Positions 17,152-26,311 of a stretch of DNA of 64,000 nt are shown piece by piece. Below the pieces are notes generated by a model. It ran no database searches. It was given only the letters and a program-made list of their open reading frames with translations, and was not told the origin of the DNA. The translations under genes and the position numbers were made by a program. How positions within the stretch are numbered: position 1 is the first letter of the stretch; every line of letters starts with the position of its first letter. Origin of the DNA: Allobosea sp. Root483D1 (GTDB lineage: Bacteria > Pseudomonadota > Alphaproteobacteria > Rhizobiales > Beijerinckiaceae); assembly GCF_001429505.1 (NCBI RefSeq), contig NZ_LMJW01000018.1, positions 62,001 to 126,000 on the forward strand, read 5' to 3'.

Positions 17152-18012
17152 GTGATGCGCAGGATCCTGAAGTTTCTCGCCGTCGGCGCGCTCTGCGCCT
17201 ATGGCGCCGTGCTGGCGCTGCTCTACGTCAAGCAGCGCGAGATGATGTATCCGCGCAATCCGGCCAGGGCCGAGATCGCCAGCGCCAACCTGCCCGGCGT
17301 CGAGGAAGCCACGCTCACCGCTGCCGACGGCGAGAGGCTGGTCGCCTGGGTGGTGCCGCCGCGCGAGGGCAAGCCGGTGCTATTGTTCTTCCACGGCAAT
17401 GCCGGCAATTTCGGCCGCCCGATCCGGCAGACGCGCTTCCGCGCCCTGACGCAGGACGGCACCGGCCTGTTCGCCGTCAATTATCGCGGCTATGGCGGTT
17501 CGACCGGTTCACCGACCGAGGACGGGCTGGCGCTGGACGCACGCGCCGCCTATGCCGCGGCCGTAGCGCGTTTCGGTGCGGAGAGGCTGGTGGGCTATGG
17601 CGAGTCGCTCGGCACCGGCGTGGTGCTGAAGCTAGCCGCGGACGCCCCGCTCAAGGCCGTAATCCTCGAAGCGCCTTATCTTTCGACCGCCGCCGTGGCG
17701 CAGCAACTTTATCCCTTCATCCCGGTTGGCCTGGTCATGCACGACCAGTTCCACTCCGACCGGGTGATCGGCAAGGTCAAGGCGCCGCTGCTGGTGCTGC
17801 ATGGCCAGCGCGACGGCGTCATCCCGTTCAGCCAGGGCGAGGCGTTGTTTGCGCTCGCCAATCCGCCGAAGCGCTTCATCCGCTTCCCGGAGGGCAATCA
17901 CGAGAACCTGCCGGCGCATGGCTCGGTGCCGGAGATCAGGCGCTTCCTCGCCGATCTCAATACGAGCCGCCTGGCCGGGAGCCAGACGGTGACCGCCGCG
18001 GCGGGGCGGTAG
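17152..18012 (+). CDS. Membrane-anchored alpha/beta hydrolase (ABHD13/Bem46-like)
   Basis: A 286-residue alpha/beta hydrolase with an N-terminal hydrophobic anchor (about residues 6-25). Motifs: LLFFHGNAGNFGR (oxyanion region), NYRGYGGSTGSPTEDG, nucleophile elbow GYGESLGT, acid residue in LHGQRDGVIPF and the final histidine in EGNHENLP. This set is typical of the Bem46/ABHD13 subgroup, whose physiological substrates are largely unknown. The start is GTG at 17152 or the ATG that follows at once (17155). Confidence 0.88.
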   Translation: MMRRILKFLAVGALCAYGAVLALLYVKQREMMYPRNPARAEIASANLPGVEEATLTAADGERLVAWVVPPREGKPVLLFFHGNAGNFGRPIRQTRFRALTQDGTGLFAVNYRGYGGSTGSPTEDGLALDARAAYAAAVARFGAERLVGYGESLGTGVVLKLAADAPLKAVILEAPYLSTAAVAQQLYPFIPVGLVMHDQFHSDRVIGKVKAPLLVLHGQRDGVIPFSQGEALFALANPPKRFIRFPEGNHENLPAHGSVPEIRRFLADLNTSRLAGSQTVTAAAGR

Positions 18013-18022
18013 GCGAGGTGCG

Positions 18023-18883
18023 TCAGAGGCGGAACATGCCGCCACCGCCGCCGAGGCGGGCGGAGCCGGAGCGGGCGATCTGATTGTTGCCGTCGAGGCC
18101 GAGAGCGCGCTGATAGGCTTCGCTCGCTTCGGTCTTCTTGCCTTGCTTCTCGAAGGCGAGGCCGCGGCCGGCCCAGGCGGCGGCATTGCGGTTGTCGACA
18201 TTGAGCGCGGCGGTGAAGTCCTCGAGCGCCGAGTCGTATCTGCCGAGGGCGTTGAGGCTCTCGCCACGGGCGATATAGGGCGGGGCGGTATAGGGATTGC
18301 GGTCGATCACCGAGTCGAAATCGGTGACGGCCTGCTGGTGCTGGCCTTCCTTCTGGTAGACCAGCCCGCGGGCGTGGAAGGCTTCCGCCGATTCCGGGTT
18401 GAGGCGGATCGCGGTGTTGAGGTCGGCCAGCGCCTGCTGGCTGTTGCCCTGCAGGCGCAACAGGTTGGCGCGGGCGACGAAGGCCGGGGCGTAGCTCGGA
18501 TTGGCGGTGGCGGCGCGGTTGAAGTCCTGCAATGCCGCGTCGTTGCGCCCGCTCTGGCGCAGCGCCAGGCCGCGATTGGTGTAGGCCGGCGCGAAATTGG
18601 CGTCGATCTGCACCGCCTTGGTGAAATCGGAGATGGCGTCGGAATAGCGGCCGACGCGGGCATAGGCGGCGCCGCGCGTGTTGTAGGCCTGCGGATCGTT
18701 CGGGTTGCGGCTCACCACTTCGCTGAGCGAGCCGATGTTGACGCTCGCGGCCTCGGCGTTCTCGGTCTGGAGTTCGGCGACGCCGGCCCCGGAGCTCATG
18801 CTCACCGTGTCGCAGCCTGCGAGCGCGAGCGCGAGGCCCGTCGCGATCAGCCAGTTCCTGCCCGTGAACATGCTCTTATCCAT
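18023..18883 (-). CDS. TPR-repeat lipoprotein
   Basis: The 286-residue product begins with a lipoprotein signal peptide (TGLALALAGC; lipobox Cys at residue 23) and then has six regular 34-residue tetratricopeptide repeats (for example YNTRGAAYARVGRYSDAISD). It should be an outer-membrane or inner-membrane anchored periplasmic scaffold for protein-protein contacts. The frame is open 31 codons further upstream to 18976, but the signal peptide fixes the start at ATG 18883. A GGGGGG-rich tail (RLGGGGGMFRL) ends it. Its partner is unknown. Confidence 0.9.
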   Translation of the reverse strand: MDKSMFTGRNWLIATGLALALAGCDTVSMSSGAGVAELQTENAEAASVNIGSLSEVVSRNPNDPQAYNTRGAAYARVGRYSDAISDFTKAVQIDANFAPAYTNRGLALRQSGRNDAALQDFNRAATANPSYAPAFVARANLLRLQGNSQQALADLNTAIRLNPESAEAFHARGLVYQKEGQHQQAVTDFDSVIDRNPYTAPPYIARGESLNALGRYDSALEDFTAALNVDNRNAAAWAGRGLAFEKQGKKTEASEAYQRALGLDGNNQIARSGSARLGGGGGMFRL

Positions 18884-19063
18884 TGCCTCGAACTCTCGCC
18901 TGCCATGCGCTACGCCCGCTCCGGTGCGCGGCCCATCCTCCAAAACGCCCAACCCCTCACAAGGTTTGGTTAACAAGTCTACAAAAACAACTGCGCCCGG
19001 AGAAGCTCCAGGCGCAGATATCAGAATGGCACTGGGGCGGCGGTCGCCGAGCCTCTTGCGCGG

Positions 19064-19324
19064 TCAGACAGCCGCCGGGCGGGCGGGCCGCTCGGGGCGC
19101 TTCGGCTTCACCGGCGCCGGCAGCAGGCCTTCGCGCTGCAGCTTCTTGCGGATCAGCTTGCGGGCGCGGCGGACGGCCTCGGCCTTCTCGCGCGCCTTCT
19201 TCTCGGACGGCTTCTCGTAATGGCCCCGGAGCTTCATCTCACGGAAGACGCCCTCGCGCTGCAGCTTCTTCTTCAGCGCCCGCAGCGCCTGGTCGACATT
19301 GTTGTCGCGAACGAGAACCTGCAC
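19064..19324 (-). CDS. rpsU: 30S ribosomal protein bS21
   Basis: An 86-residue basic protein that matches alphaproteobacterial bS21: [46 protein letters not shown], then a lysine/arginine- and proline-rich tail. It binds the 30S platform near the anti-Shine-Dalgarno end of 16S rRNA. The frame is open to 19612, but the family begins at the GTG at 19324. The C-terminal extension ([18 protein letters not shown]) is longer than in E. coli. Confidence 0.95.
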   Translation of the reverse strand: MQVLVRDNNVDQALRALKKKLQREGVFREMKLRGHYEKPSEKKAREKAEAVRRARKLIRKKLQREGLLPAPVKPKRPERPARPAAV

Positions 19325-19443
19325 GGGATTGTCCGTCGTTGTGGGTGGCTCAGAATCCGGGCGGCGACCTGCCGTTCTGAAGACCGCCGCGAAGGCCGTG
19401 CGGATACCAGAATTCGCTCGGGCTGTCCACGCTGCAGCGCGGC

Positions 19444-19468
19444 AAAACCCGCGTAAATACGCGGTTTT
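19444..19468 (-). terminator. Hairpin terminator downstream of purK
   Basis: AAAACCCGCGTA (19444-19455) pairs with TACGCGGTTTT (19458-19468) with one bulged C. Read on the minus strand, the stem ends in four T residues. It lies between purK and rpsU, both on the minus strand, and so would end the purEK transcript. Confidence 0.6.
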
Positions 19469-19493
19469 CGGGGCTGCTACAGCGCTGTGCGGC

Positions 19494-20590
19494 TCACCCG
19501 GCCTCGGGGAGCACGCGGGTGACATGGCCCATCTTGCGGCCGGGTCTTGCGTCGCGCTTGCCATAGAGGTGCAGATGCGTGCCCGGCTCGGCCAGGATGG
19601 CGCGCCAGTCATTCGCCTGATCGCCGATCAGGTTCTGCATGGTGACGTGGCCGCGCCGCGTCGTCGCACCGAGCGGGAAGCCGCAGACGGCGCGGACATG
19701 CTGGTGGAACTGCGAGGTCTGCGCCCCTTCGCTGGTCCAGTGTCCGGAGTTGTGGACGCGGGGGGCGATCTCGTTGACGACGACCTGCTCGCCGCTCGTA
19801 CCTTCGACCAGGAAGAACTCGACGGCGAAGACGCCGACATAACCGAGCGCCTCGCCGATCCGGCGTGCGGCCTCGACGGCAGCTTCCGCAGCAGCCGGGG
19901 CGATGCGCGCAGGCACCTGCGTCAGTGCCAGGATGTGGTCGCGATGCTCGTTCTCGCAGACGTCGAAGGCGGCGAAGGAACCGTCGACGGCGCGGGCGGC
20001 GACGACAGAGACCTCGCGCGCGAAAGTGACGAAACCTTCGAGGATCGCCGGGAAATGCCCGATCTCGTCCCAGGCCTGGGCGAGATCGACGCCGTCGGCG
20101 ATCTTGACCTGGCCCTTGCCGTCATAGCCGAAGCGCCGCGTCTTCAGCACGGCGGGACGGCCGAGCCTGGCGACCGCCTTTTCCAGGTCGGCGAGCGAGT
20201 CGACCGGCTCGAACGGCGCCACGGCAAGGCCGAGATCGGCGACGAAGCGCTTCTCGGTGAGGCGGTCCTGCGTCACTGCGAGCGCTCGCGCTCCCGGGTA
20301 CAGCGGGGTGCGGGCGGCGAGGAAGGCCGCCGTCGCGGCCGGGACGTTCTCGAACTCGTAGGTCACGACATCGACGGCGTCGGCGAAGCTGGCGAGCGCC
20401 GCCTCGTCTTCATAGGCGCCGATGGTGTGGCGGGCGGCGACCTCATAGGCCGGGCTGTCGGCGTCCGGCGCGAAGATGTGCACGCGCACGCCGAGATCGG
20501 CCGCGGCCAGCGCCAGCATGCGGGCGAGCTGGCCGCCACCGAGGATGCCGAGGACGGCGCCGGGACCGAGGCCGCGTGGATCGGGCTGGC

Positions 20591-20594
<4 letters not shown>
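19494..20594 (-). CDS. purK: 5-(carboxyamino)imidazole ribonucleotide synthase
   Basis: A 366-residue ATP-grasp enzyme. It begins with the PurK nucleotide-binding motif [12 protein letters not shown] (residues 16-27) and has [21 protein letters not shown] and [15 protein letters not shown]. It uses ATP and bicarbonate to convert aminoimidazole ribonucleotide to N5-carboxy-AIR in purine synthesis. The ATG overlaps the purE stop by four bases (ATGA), giving the usual purE-purK coupled pair in which PurE uses the product at once. Confidence 0.97.
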
Positions 20595-21088
<494 letters not shown>

Positions 21089-21190
21089 GAAATGCGCGCT
21101 TCCCGGCAGGAGGGAGGAAGCGCGCGATCTAGACCGGCCGCAACGTCACAGGCAAGCGCGGAATCGGGATTTGCTCGGAATTCCGGTAGC

Positions 21191-21409
21191 CTAGGCGATA
21201 ATATCAGGCGTTAGCTGGTCTTCGAGATAGGAGATGCGGTCGCGCAGATAGAGTTTGCGCTTCTTCAGGCGCTGGATCTGGATCTGGTTGACCGGGCCGA
21301 GCCGCTCGAGTGCGTCGATGGCGCTGTCGAGATCGCGATGCTCTTCGCGCAACCGCGCCAGCTCCGCCTCCAGGACCTCGATTTCCTCCTGGCTCAGTTC
21401 GAATCCCAT
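21191..21409 (-). CDS. YdcH family protein (DUF465)
   Basis: A 72-residue, nearly all-helical charged protein. The pattern EEIEVLEAELARLREEHRDLDSAI followed by IQRLKKRKLYLRDRISYLE is the DUF465/YdcH signature. These short coiled-coil proteins are widespread in Proteobacteria and their function is unknown. It is transcribed away from a second member of the same family 230 bases away. Confidence 0.88.
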   Translation of the reverse strand: MGFELSQEEIEVLEAELARLREEHRDLDSAIDALERLGPVNQIQIQRLKKRKLYLRDRISYLEDQLTPDIIA

Positions 21410-21641
21410 GAAGCCGTCTCATCATCGCCGCGATCGGGCGCGACTATGCGCAGGCACGGGCGGCGCGGCAAGGGTGTCGCCCGGGCGAATGCAGGGCTGG
21501 CTTGCTCGCATTCATGCGCCTCGGGAAAGGTCTCGGAAGGGATCACAGAAACTCATGGTGCAGTGCACGTCTGCCCCGCAGACGCAAAGCCGGCTCTGTG
21601 TCAGACTTTACCTTGCCAGAACGCTCATCAGGAGGATCCAG

Positions 21642-21830
21642 ATGTCGCTGCAGACACATCTCGCCGAGCTTGAACGCAAGCATCGCCAACTCGAGGACGC
21701 TATCGCTCAGGCGGTATCAAGCCCCTCGTCGAACGATCTCAGCGTGGCCGAGCTGAAGCGAAAGAAGCTGCTGCTGAAGGATGAGATCGAACGCGTGCGG
21801 CTGACCATGCCGTCACCGACATTGCACTGA
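21642..21830 (+). CDS. YdcH family protein (DUF465), second copy
   Basis: A 62-residue helical protein with the DUF465 pattern (LAELERKHRQLEDAI, then VAELKRKKLLLKDEIERV). The strong GGAGGA ribosome site 5-10 bases before the ATG fixes the start. It is divergent from the other DUF465 gene; the two share the pattern but differ in sequence, so the duplication is old. A strong terminator follows. The function is unknown. Confidence 0.88.
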   Translation: MSLQTHLAELERKHRQLEDAIAQAVSSPSSNDLSVAELKRKKLLLKDEIERVRLTMPSPTLH

Positions 21831-21880
21831 GATGACAGGCGGGCCGCGGCGGCCCGTGACGATTTCGCGCAAGGCGCGAC

Positions 21881-21907
21881 GCCGGCCCCGAAAGGGGCCG
21901 GCTTTTT
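21881..21907 (+). terminator. Rho-independent terminator after second DUF465 gene
   Basis: A perfect nine-base stem, GCCGGCCCC (21881-21889) and GGGGCCGGC (21894-21902), with a GAAA loop and five T residues after it. This is the strongest terminator in the first half of the window. Confidence 0.92.
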
Positions 21908-22019
21908 ATTGTGTGGTTCGCGTCTTGCCGGCCGCCCGCTTCGAGATCGAGCGGAAGTGATCGACGAACCGCCCGAGGGACCTCATGATGGAGAGCAGAT
22001 GGGTCGAGGGAACTGCGTG

Positions 22020-22856
22020 ATGGCGCGCATCGATATGCGCAACAGGAGCCGATATTGGAACGCACCCGGCGTCGACGGCCTCAGCTGCCTTCACGCCGAC
22101 TTCACGACGCATGACTACGCGCCGCATCAGCACGACGCCTTCGTCATTGCCGTGACAGAAAGCGGGGGCTCCGAATTCAAGAGCCGCGGCCGCAGCGACG
22201 AAGCCCGTGAGAGTGTCCTTCTGGTCTTCAATCCAGCCGAGCCGCATTCCGGCCGGATGGGCTGGAGCAAAGGCTGGCGCTACCGCTCGATCTATCTGAC
22301 GCAGCCTGCCATCGACCAGGTGACGGCCGATCTCGGGATCGCCCGGCCGGCCTATTTCATGCGCAATGTCCTCGGCGATGCCGATCTGATCGCGGCCTTC
22401 ACGCGGCTGCACCGCAGCCTCGACGATGGCCGGGATCCGCTCGAAGAGCGTGAACTCCTCGTCGCCAGCTTCGGTCAGCTCTTCGCCCGCCATGGCGACG
22501 GTGCCCGGTCGATCCCGATCGCGCCTCGGGACGAGGCCGCGGTTTCGCGCGTTGCGAAGCGGATGGCTTCGCGGCATGCCGAGAGTCGGCTCAGCCTGAA
22601 CGAGATGGGGCTTTGGGTCGACATGACCCCGTTCCAGCTCATCGGTCTGTTCAAGCGTACGGTCGGGCTGACGCCTCACGCCTATCTGACCCAACTCCGC
22701 TTGAAGGCGGCAATCCGACAGCTGAAAGCAGGCGCGCCTATCGCAGACGCGGCTCTGGCCAGTGGTTTCTACGACCAGAGCGCGCTGACCAGGCACTTCA
22801 AGCGCTCGTTCGGGATCACGCCGCTTCAGTACCAACGGGCCGGCTCTGCCAGCTGA
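22020..22856 (+). CDS. AraC family transcriptional regulator
   Basis: A 278-residue regulator with an N-terminal cupin-like ligand domain (HDYAPHQHDAFVIAVTESG region) and a C-terminal double helix-turn-helix (about residues 175-275; the second has DAALASGFYDQSALTRHFKR and FGITPLQYQR). GAGGGA lies nine bases before the ATG at 22020; the frame is open further upstream but without such support. It is the first gene of a same-strand group with alaX, an EamA transporter and argE, which it probably controls in response to an amino-acid-like compound. Confidence 0.9.
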   Translation: MARIDMRNRSRYWNAPGVDGLSCLHADFTTHDYAPHQHDAFVIAVTESGGSEFKSRGRSDEARESVLLVFNPAEPHSGRMGWSKGWRYRSIYLTQPAIDQVTADLGIARPAYFMRNVLGDADLIAAFTRLHRSLDDGRDPLEERELLVASFGQLFARHGDGARSIPIAPRDEAAVSRVAKRMASRHAESRLSLNEMGLWVDMTPFQLIGLFKRTVGLTPHAYLTQLRLKAAIRQLKAGAPIADAALASGFYDQSALTRHFKRSFGITPLQYQRAGSAS

Positions 22857-22924
22857 GCGATCAATTTCCGCCAATACCGTGCTGAAGCAGCTCGCCAGGC
22901 TCCTTGTCGAAAAGGAGCCTTCGC

Positions 22925-23644
22925 GTGACGCGTTATTTCTGTCTGGACGAGCCGGAGGTGTTCGACCTCGAAACCGCGGTCGTGGCTGCCGAGCCGGGCC
23001 GCGTCCGGCTCGATCGCTCGCCGTTCTATCCTGGCGGTGGCGGCCAGCTCGCCGACAGGGGAACATTGCACTGGTCCGGCGGCGAGGTCCCGATCGCCGG
23101 CTTCGAGATTCTAGGCGACGGCATCTGGCACCTGCTTGCCGCGCCGGTGATGCTTTCGGGCGCCGTCGCTGCGCAGGTCGACCGCCCGTTCCGGCAGCTG
23201 ATGCGCGAACTCCATACCGATCTGCACATCGTCAATGCGCTGGTCTACCAGCGCTTCGACGGCGCGCTCGTGACCGGCGTCCAGATGAACGAGGACGGCA
23301 CGGCGCGGATCGATTTCGACTTAGCCGAAGCCGACAATGAGCGCCTGCGCAGCCTCGAAGGCGCCATCAACGACGTGATCAGGCAGGACCTGCCGGTCGG
23401 CGAAACCTATGTCGGTGAAGACGAAGCGTTCGACGAGCCTGGCCTGATCCGCTCGCGCTCGGTCACGCCGCCGCCGACGGCCGATGGCAAGATCAGGGTC
23501 GTCGAGATCGTCGGGCTCGATCGCCAGGCCTGCGGCGGCACGCATCTGGCGTCGACGGGAGCGTCGCGCCCGCTGCGGATCCTGAAGATCGACAACAAGG
23601 GCCGCCATAACCGGCGCCTTCGCATCGGCCTCGACGGCGTGTGA
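22925..23644 (+). CDS. alaX: Alanyl-tRNA editing protein AlaX
   Basis: A 239-residue stand-alone version of the alanyl-tRNA synthetase editing domain. It has the glycine-rich FYPGGGGQLAD motif and the four zinc ligands: HTDLH (His97, His101) and CGGTH (Cys203, His207). AlaX removes wrongly attached serine or glycine from alanine tRNA. The GTG at 22925 is chosen because AAAGGAG lies just upstream; a TTG at 22904 is also in frame. The stop overlaps the transporter start (GTGA), so it is translationally coupled. Confidence 0.92.
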   Translation: MTRYFCLDEPEVFDLETAVVAAEPGRVRLDRSPFYPGGGGQLADRGTLHWSGGEVPIAGFEILGDGIWHLLAAPVMLSGAVAAQVDRPFRQLMRELHTDLHIVNALVYQRFDGALVTGVQMNEDGTARIDFDLAEADNERLRSLEGAINDVIRQDLPVGETYVGEDEAFDEPGLIRSRSVTPPPTADGKIRVVEIVGLDRQACGGTHLASTGASRPLRILKIDNKGRHNRRLRIGLDGV

Positions 23645-24600
23645 GGCCGGCGATGTCAGCGCTGTTGAAAGGGTTTTGGGCGCGTCCGCTTCTGCTGCTC
23701 TGGCTGCCGCCGCTGTTCTGGGCAGGCAATCTCGTTCTCGGCCGCGCGCTCGGGCCAAGCTTTCCGCCAGTCTCGCTCGCCGTCGGGCGCTGGCTCGTCG
23801 CGCTGGCCTGCCTTGCCCCCTTCATCGGCCGGCAGGCCTGGCGTGAGCGCGGGCTGCTGCGGCAGCATCTTGCCCTGATCGTCGCCTGTGGCGCCTTCGG
23901 TGTCGCCGGCTACAATGCGCTGGGTTACCTCGCGCTGCGGACGACGCCCGCCGCCAGCGTCGCCTTCCTGAACTCGACCTTGCCGCTGATGGTGCCGCTC
24001 GCGGCCTTCGCACTCGGGGTCGAGCGCGTTTCCGGCCGGACGCTTGCGGGCATCGCGCTGTCCTTTGCTGGGGTGATCTGGATCGTCGCACGCGGCGACC
24101 TGCAGCAGCTGCGCGGATTGCGGGCCGATGGCGGCGAGTTGCTCGTGCTCATCGCCGTCGCAAACTACGCGGTCTACTCCGTCCTGCTGCGGCGTAAGCC
24201 GGCAGCCTTGAGCCCGCTCGTCTTTCTGGCGGCAACGATGGCGGCCGGCCTGTTGGTGCTGGCGCCGTTCTGGGCCTTCGAGCTGGCGCAAGGCGCGCGC
24301 ATTCCGACCGATGCGGGCTCGGTCGCGGCGGTTCTCTATATCGGCGTGTTCGCCTCGCTCATCGCCTTCATCCTCTGGGGGCACTGCGTGGCGACGCTCG
24401 GGCCCAGCGTCACCGGGGTGTCGTTCCATCTGGTGGCGCTGTTCACGGCCTTGCTTGCGGTCGCGGTTCTGGGCGAGCCGGTGCACGGCTTCCACCTTGT
24501 CGGGATGGCTCTGATCCTCGCCGGATTCTTCCTCCCGACCGGGACCTGGGGGAGCGCTCGACTACGACCAGCACGGCAACCCGGCACATCCCGGCTCTGA
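23641..24600 (+). CDS. EamA (DMT superfamily) transporter
   Basis: A 319-residue inner-membrane protein with ten hydrophobic segments in two EamA repeats; the conserved LPPLFWAGNLVLGR and the repeat-end LGEPVHGFHLVGMALILAG are visible. Members often export amino acids or metabolites. The GTG at 23641 overlaps the alaX stop; an internal ATG at 23653 is an alternative. Between an amino-acyl-tRNA editing enzyme and an amino-acid deacetylase, export of an amino acid or analogue is a fair guess, not shown. Confidence 0.88.
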   Translation: MRPAMSALLKGFWARPLLLLWLPPLFWAGNLVLGRALGPSFPPVSLAVGRWLVALACLAPFIGRQAWRERGLLRQHLALIVACGAFGVAGYNALGYLALRTTPAASVAFLNSTLPLMVPLAAFALGVERVSGRTLAGIALSFAGVIWIVARGDLQQLRGLRADGGELLVLIAVANYAVYSVLLRRKPAALSPLVFLAATMAAGLLVLAPFWAFELAQGARIPTDAGSVAAVLYIGVFASLIAFILWGHCVATLGPSVTGVSFHLVALFTALLAVAVLGEPVHGFHLVGMALILAGFFLPTGTWGSARLRPARQPGTSRL

Positions 24601-24608
24601 GAAGCGCC

Positions 24609-25709
24609 ATGGATACGATCGAGATTCTGCAAAAGCTCGTGGCCTTCGACACCACCTCGCAGCGCTCCAATCTCGATCTGGTCCACTGGGCCGCCGATTA
24701 CCTCGAGAGCGCTGGCGCGCGGGTGCGCCTGACCAGCGACGCCTCGGGCGAAAAGGCCAACATCCTGGCGACGATCGGGCCGGATCAGCCGGGAGGCATC
24801 GTCCTCTCCGGGCATACCGATGTCGTCACCGTCGACGACCAGGATTGGGCGAGCGATCCGTTCGCGCTCGCCGGCCGGGATGGGCGCCTGCATGGCCGCG
24901 GCGCCGTCGACATGAAGGGCTTCGTCGCGGCCTGCCTCGCAGCTGTCCCGGGCTGGCGGGCCAGCGAGCTGCGGCGGCCGATCCATCTTGCCCTGTCCTA
25001 TGACGAGGAGGTCGGCTGCCTTGGCGTGCCGCTGTTGATCGCCGACATGCTGGCGCATGGCCCGCTGCCGGCGCTCGCCATCATCGGGGAGCCGACGCAG
25101 ATGCACATCGGGCTCAGCCATCGCGGCTTCTATGGCTATCGCAGCGTCTTCCATGGCCGCGCCGCCCATTCGAGCGACCCCCTTCTCGGCGCCAGCGCGA
25201 TCGAGCCGGCGGCGGCACTCGTGGCCAGCCTTACCGCCCTCGGGGGAGGGCAGAGCAGCGGTCGAACAACTGTCAACATCGGCAGGATCGAGGGCGGGAA
25301 TGCCATCAACATCATTCCCGAACGCTGCGAGGTCGTCTGGGAGTTCCGGCCGCCCGATGAAGCTGCGGCACGGGCCGTGCTCGCCGCCGTCGAAGACCTG
25401 GCGGCTGGGCTGGCTGCCGGGGTGAGCGTCGAAACGGCCTCGCTAGCGAGCGTGCCGCCGCTCGACTGCGCGGCGGGCAGTCCGGCTGCCGGAGTGGTAC
25501 GCGAGCTCGGGGGCTTGTGGCCGCCGATCGCGATGCCGTTCGGGACCGAGGCAGGCTTCTTCCAGCAGGCGGGCATCCCGGCTTTGGTCTGCGGTCCGGG
25601 CTCGATCGCACAGGCGCATCAGCCGAATGAGTGGATCGCCATGACTGAACTCGACGCGGCGGACCAACTTCTGACGCGCGTCGGTGCCTGGGCGGCCGCA
25701 GAGAGTTGA
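24609..25709 (+). CDS. argE: Acetylornithine deacetylase (ArgE/M20 family)
   Basis: A 366-residue M20 metallopeptidase-fold enzyme. The metal ligands and catalytic residues are in place: SGHTDVV (His69, Asp71), GAVDMKG (Asp101), and YDEEVGC (Glu133-134), with the dimerisation domain from about 175 to 285. ArgE frees ornithine from N-acetylornithine. The opening EILQKLVAFDTTSQRSNLDL fits the ArgE subgroup. It begins 8 bases after the transporter stop, so it is last in the AraC-AlaX-EamA operon; a paralogue with a different N-acyl amino acid substrate is possible. Confidence 0.85.
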   Translation: MDTIEILQKLVAFDTTSQRSNLDLVHWAADYLESAGARVRLTSDASGEKANILATIGPDQPGGIVLSGHTDVVTVDDQDWASDPFALAGRDGRLHGRGAVDMKGFVAACLAAVPGWRASELRRPIHLALSYDEEVGCLGVPLLIADMLAHGPLPALAIIGEPTQMHIGLSHRGFYGYRSVFHGRAAHSSDPLLGASAIEPAAALVASLTALGGGQSSGRTTVNIGRIEGGNAINIIPERCEVVWEFRPPDEAAARAVLAAVEDLAAGLAAGVSVETASLASVPPLDCAAGSPAAGVVRELGGLWPPIAMPFGTEAGFFQQAGIPALVCGPGSIAQAHQPNEWIAMTELDAADQLLTRVGAWAAAES

Positions 25710-25768
25710 GATCGGTCAGGCGGGCGCTCCTTGTCTCAAGGCGCAGCGGAGAAGGAAATCTCACCGCG

Positions 25769-26311
25769 TCACGGGGCGAAACTGACCACCGGAGCTTCGA
25801 CGCGGCAGGTTTCTTCGACCGATGGTTTGGTGGCGGTTCTCGTCAGTTCGAATCTGGAGCACAGATTGCCGTAGCCGGGTGTTGCCACCGTGCCCGACAT
25901 GTTGGTGCCGCCTTGCCCGACCCGCCCGTGCAGGTCGACGGTGATGTAGCCGGCCGGTCGCTTGATCCAGGTGGAGCCGATGATGTCGACCGCGCCGCCA
26001 CTCCTGATGCGGCCTGAGACCGTGAAGCAGCCATCAGGCACGGTGATGTTCTCGCGCACGGCGTAGAACTGGAACACGCCGGAAAATTCGCGGCCATCTT
26101 GCGGGTCGATCGTTAGGGTCAGCCCGGTCTTCCCCTGCGCGCAGACATAGGTGCCTTGCCAGTTTCCGGTGAGTGCGGCGGAGGCGTCCTGGGCCCGAAC
26201 CGACGGTGCCAGCATGGCCATGAGCGCCAGCGCCGGAGCCGTGATCACATAAGCAACCGCCGGCCTGCCCCAGCGGGCCGTGAAGGGAGCCGTTTGCCTC
26301 CGCGCTATCAC
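25769..26311 (-). CDS. Secreted hypothetical protein
   Basis: A 180-residue protein with an N-terminal signal peptide (basic start RRQTAPFTARWGR, hydrophobic stretch YVITAPALALMAMLA, cleavage near VRA-QDA). The mature part is beta-rich: LTGNWQGTYVCAQGKTGLTL and later GGAVDIIGSTWIKRPAGY and GNLCSRFELTR, with several cysteines that could form disulfides. I know no named family for it. The GTG start overlaps the acyl-CoA ligase stop by four bases, so the two are likely translated together; an internal ATG near 26220 cannot be excluded. Confidence 0.7.
   Translation of the reverse strand: MIARRQTAPFTARWGRPAVAYVITAPALALMAMLAPSVRAQDASAALTGNWQGTYVCAQGKTGLTLTIDPQDGREFSGVFQFYAVRENITVPDGCFTVSGRIRSGGAVDIIGSTWIKRPAGYITVDLHGRVGQGGTNMSGTVATPGYGNLCSRFELTRTATKPSVEETCRVEAPVVSFAP

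Noticed and set aside
21089..21190. Purine riboswitch before purE
   Set aside because: The leader is short and shows none of the conserved riboswitch core or paired loops.
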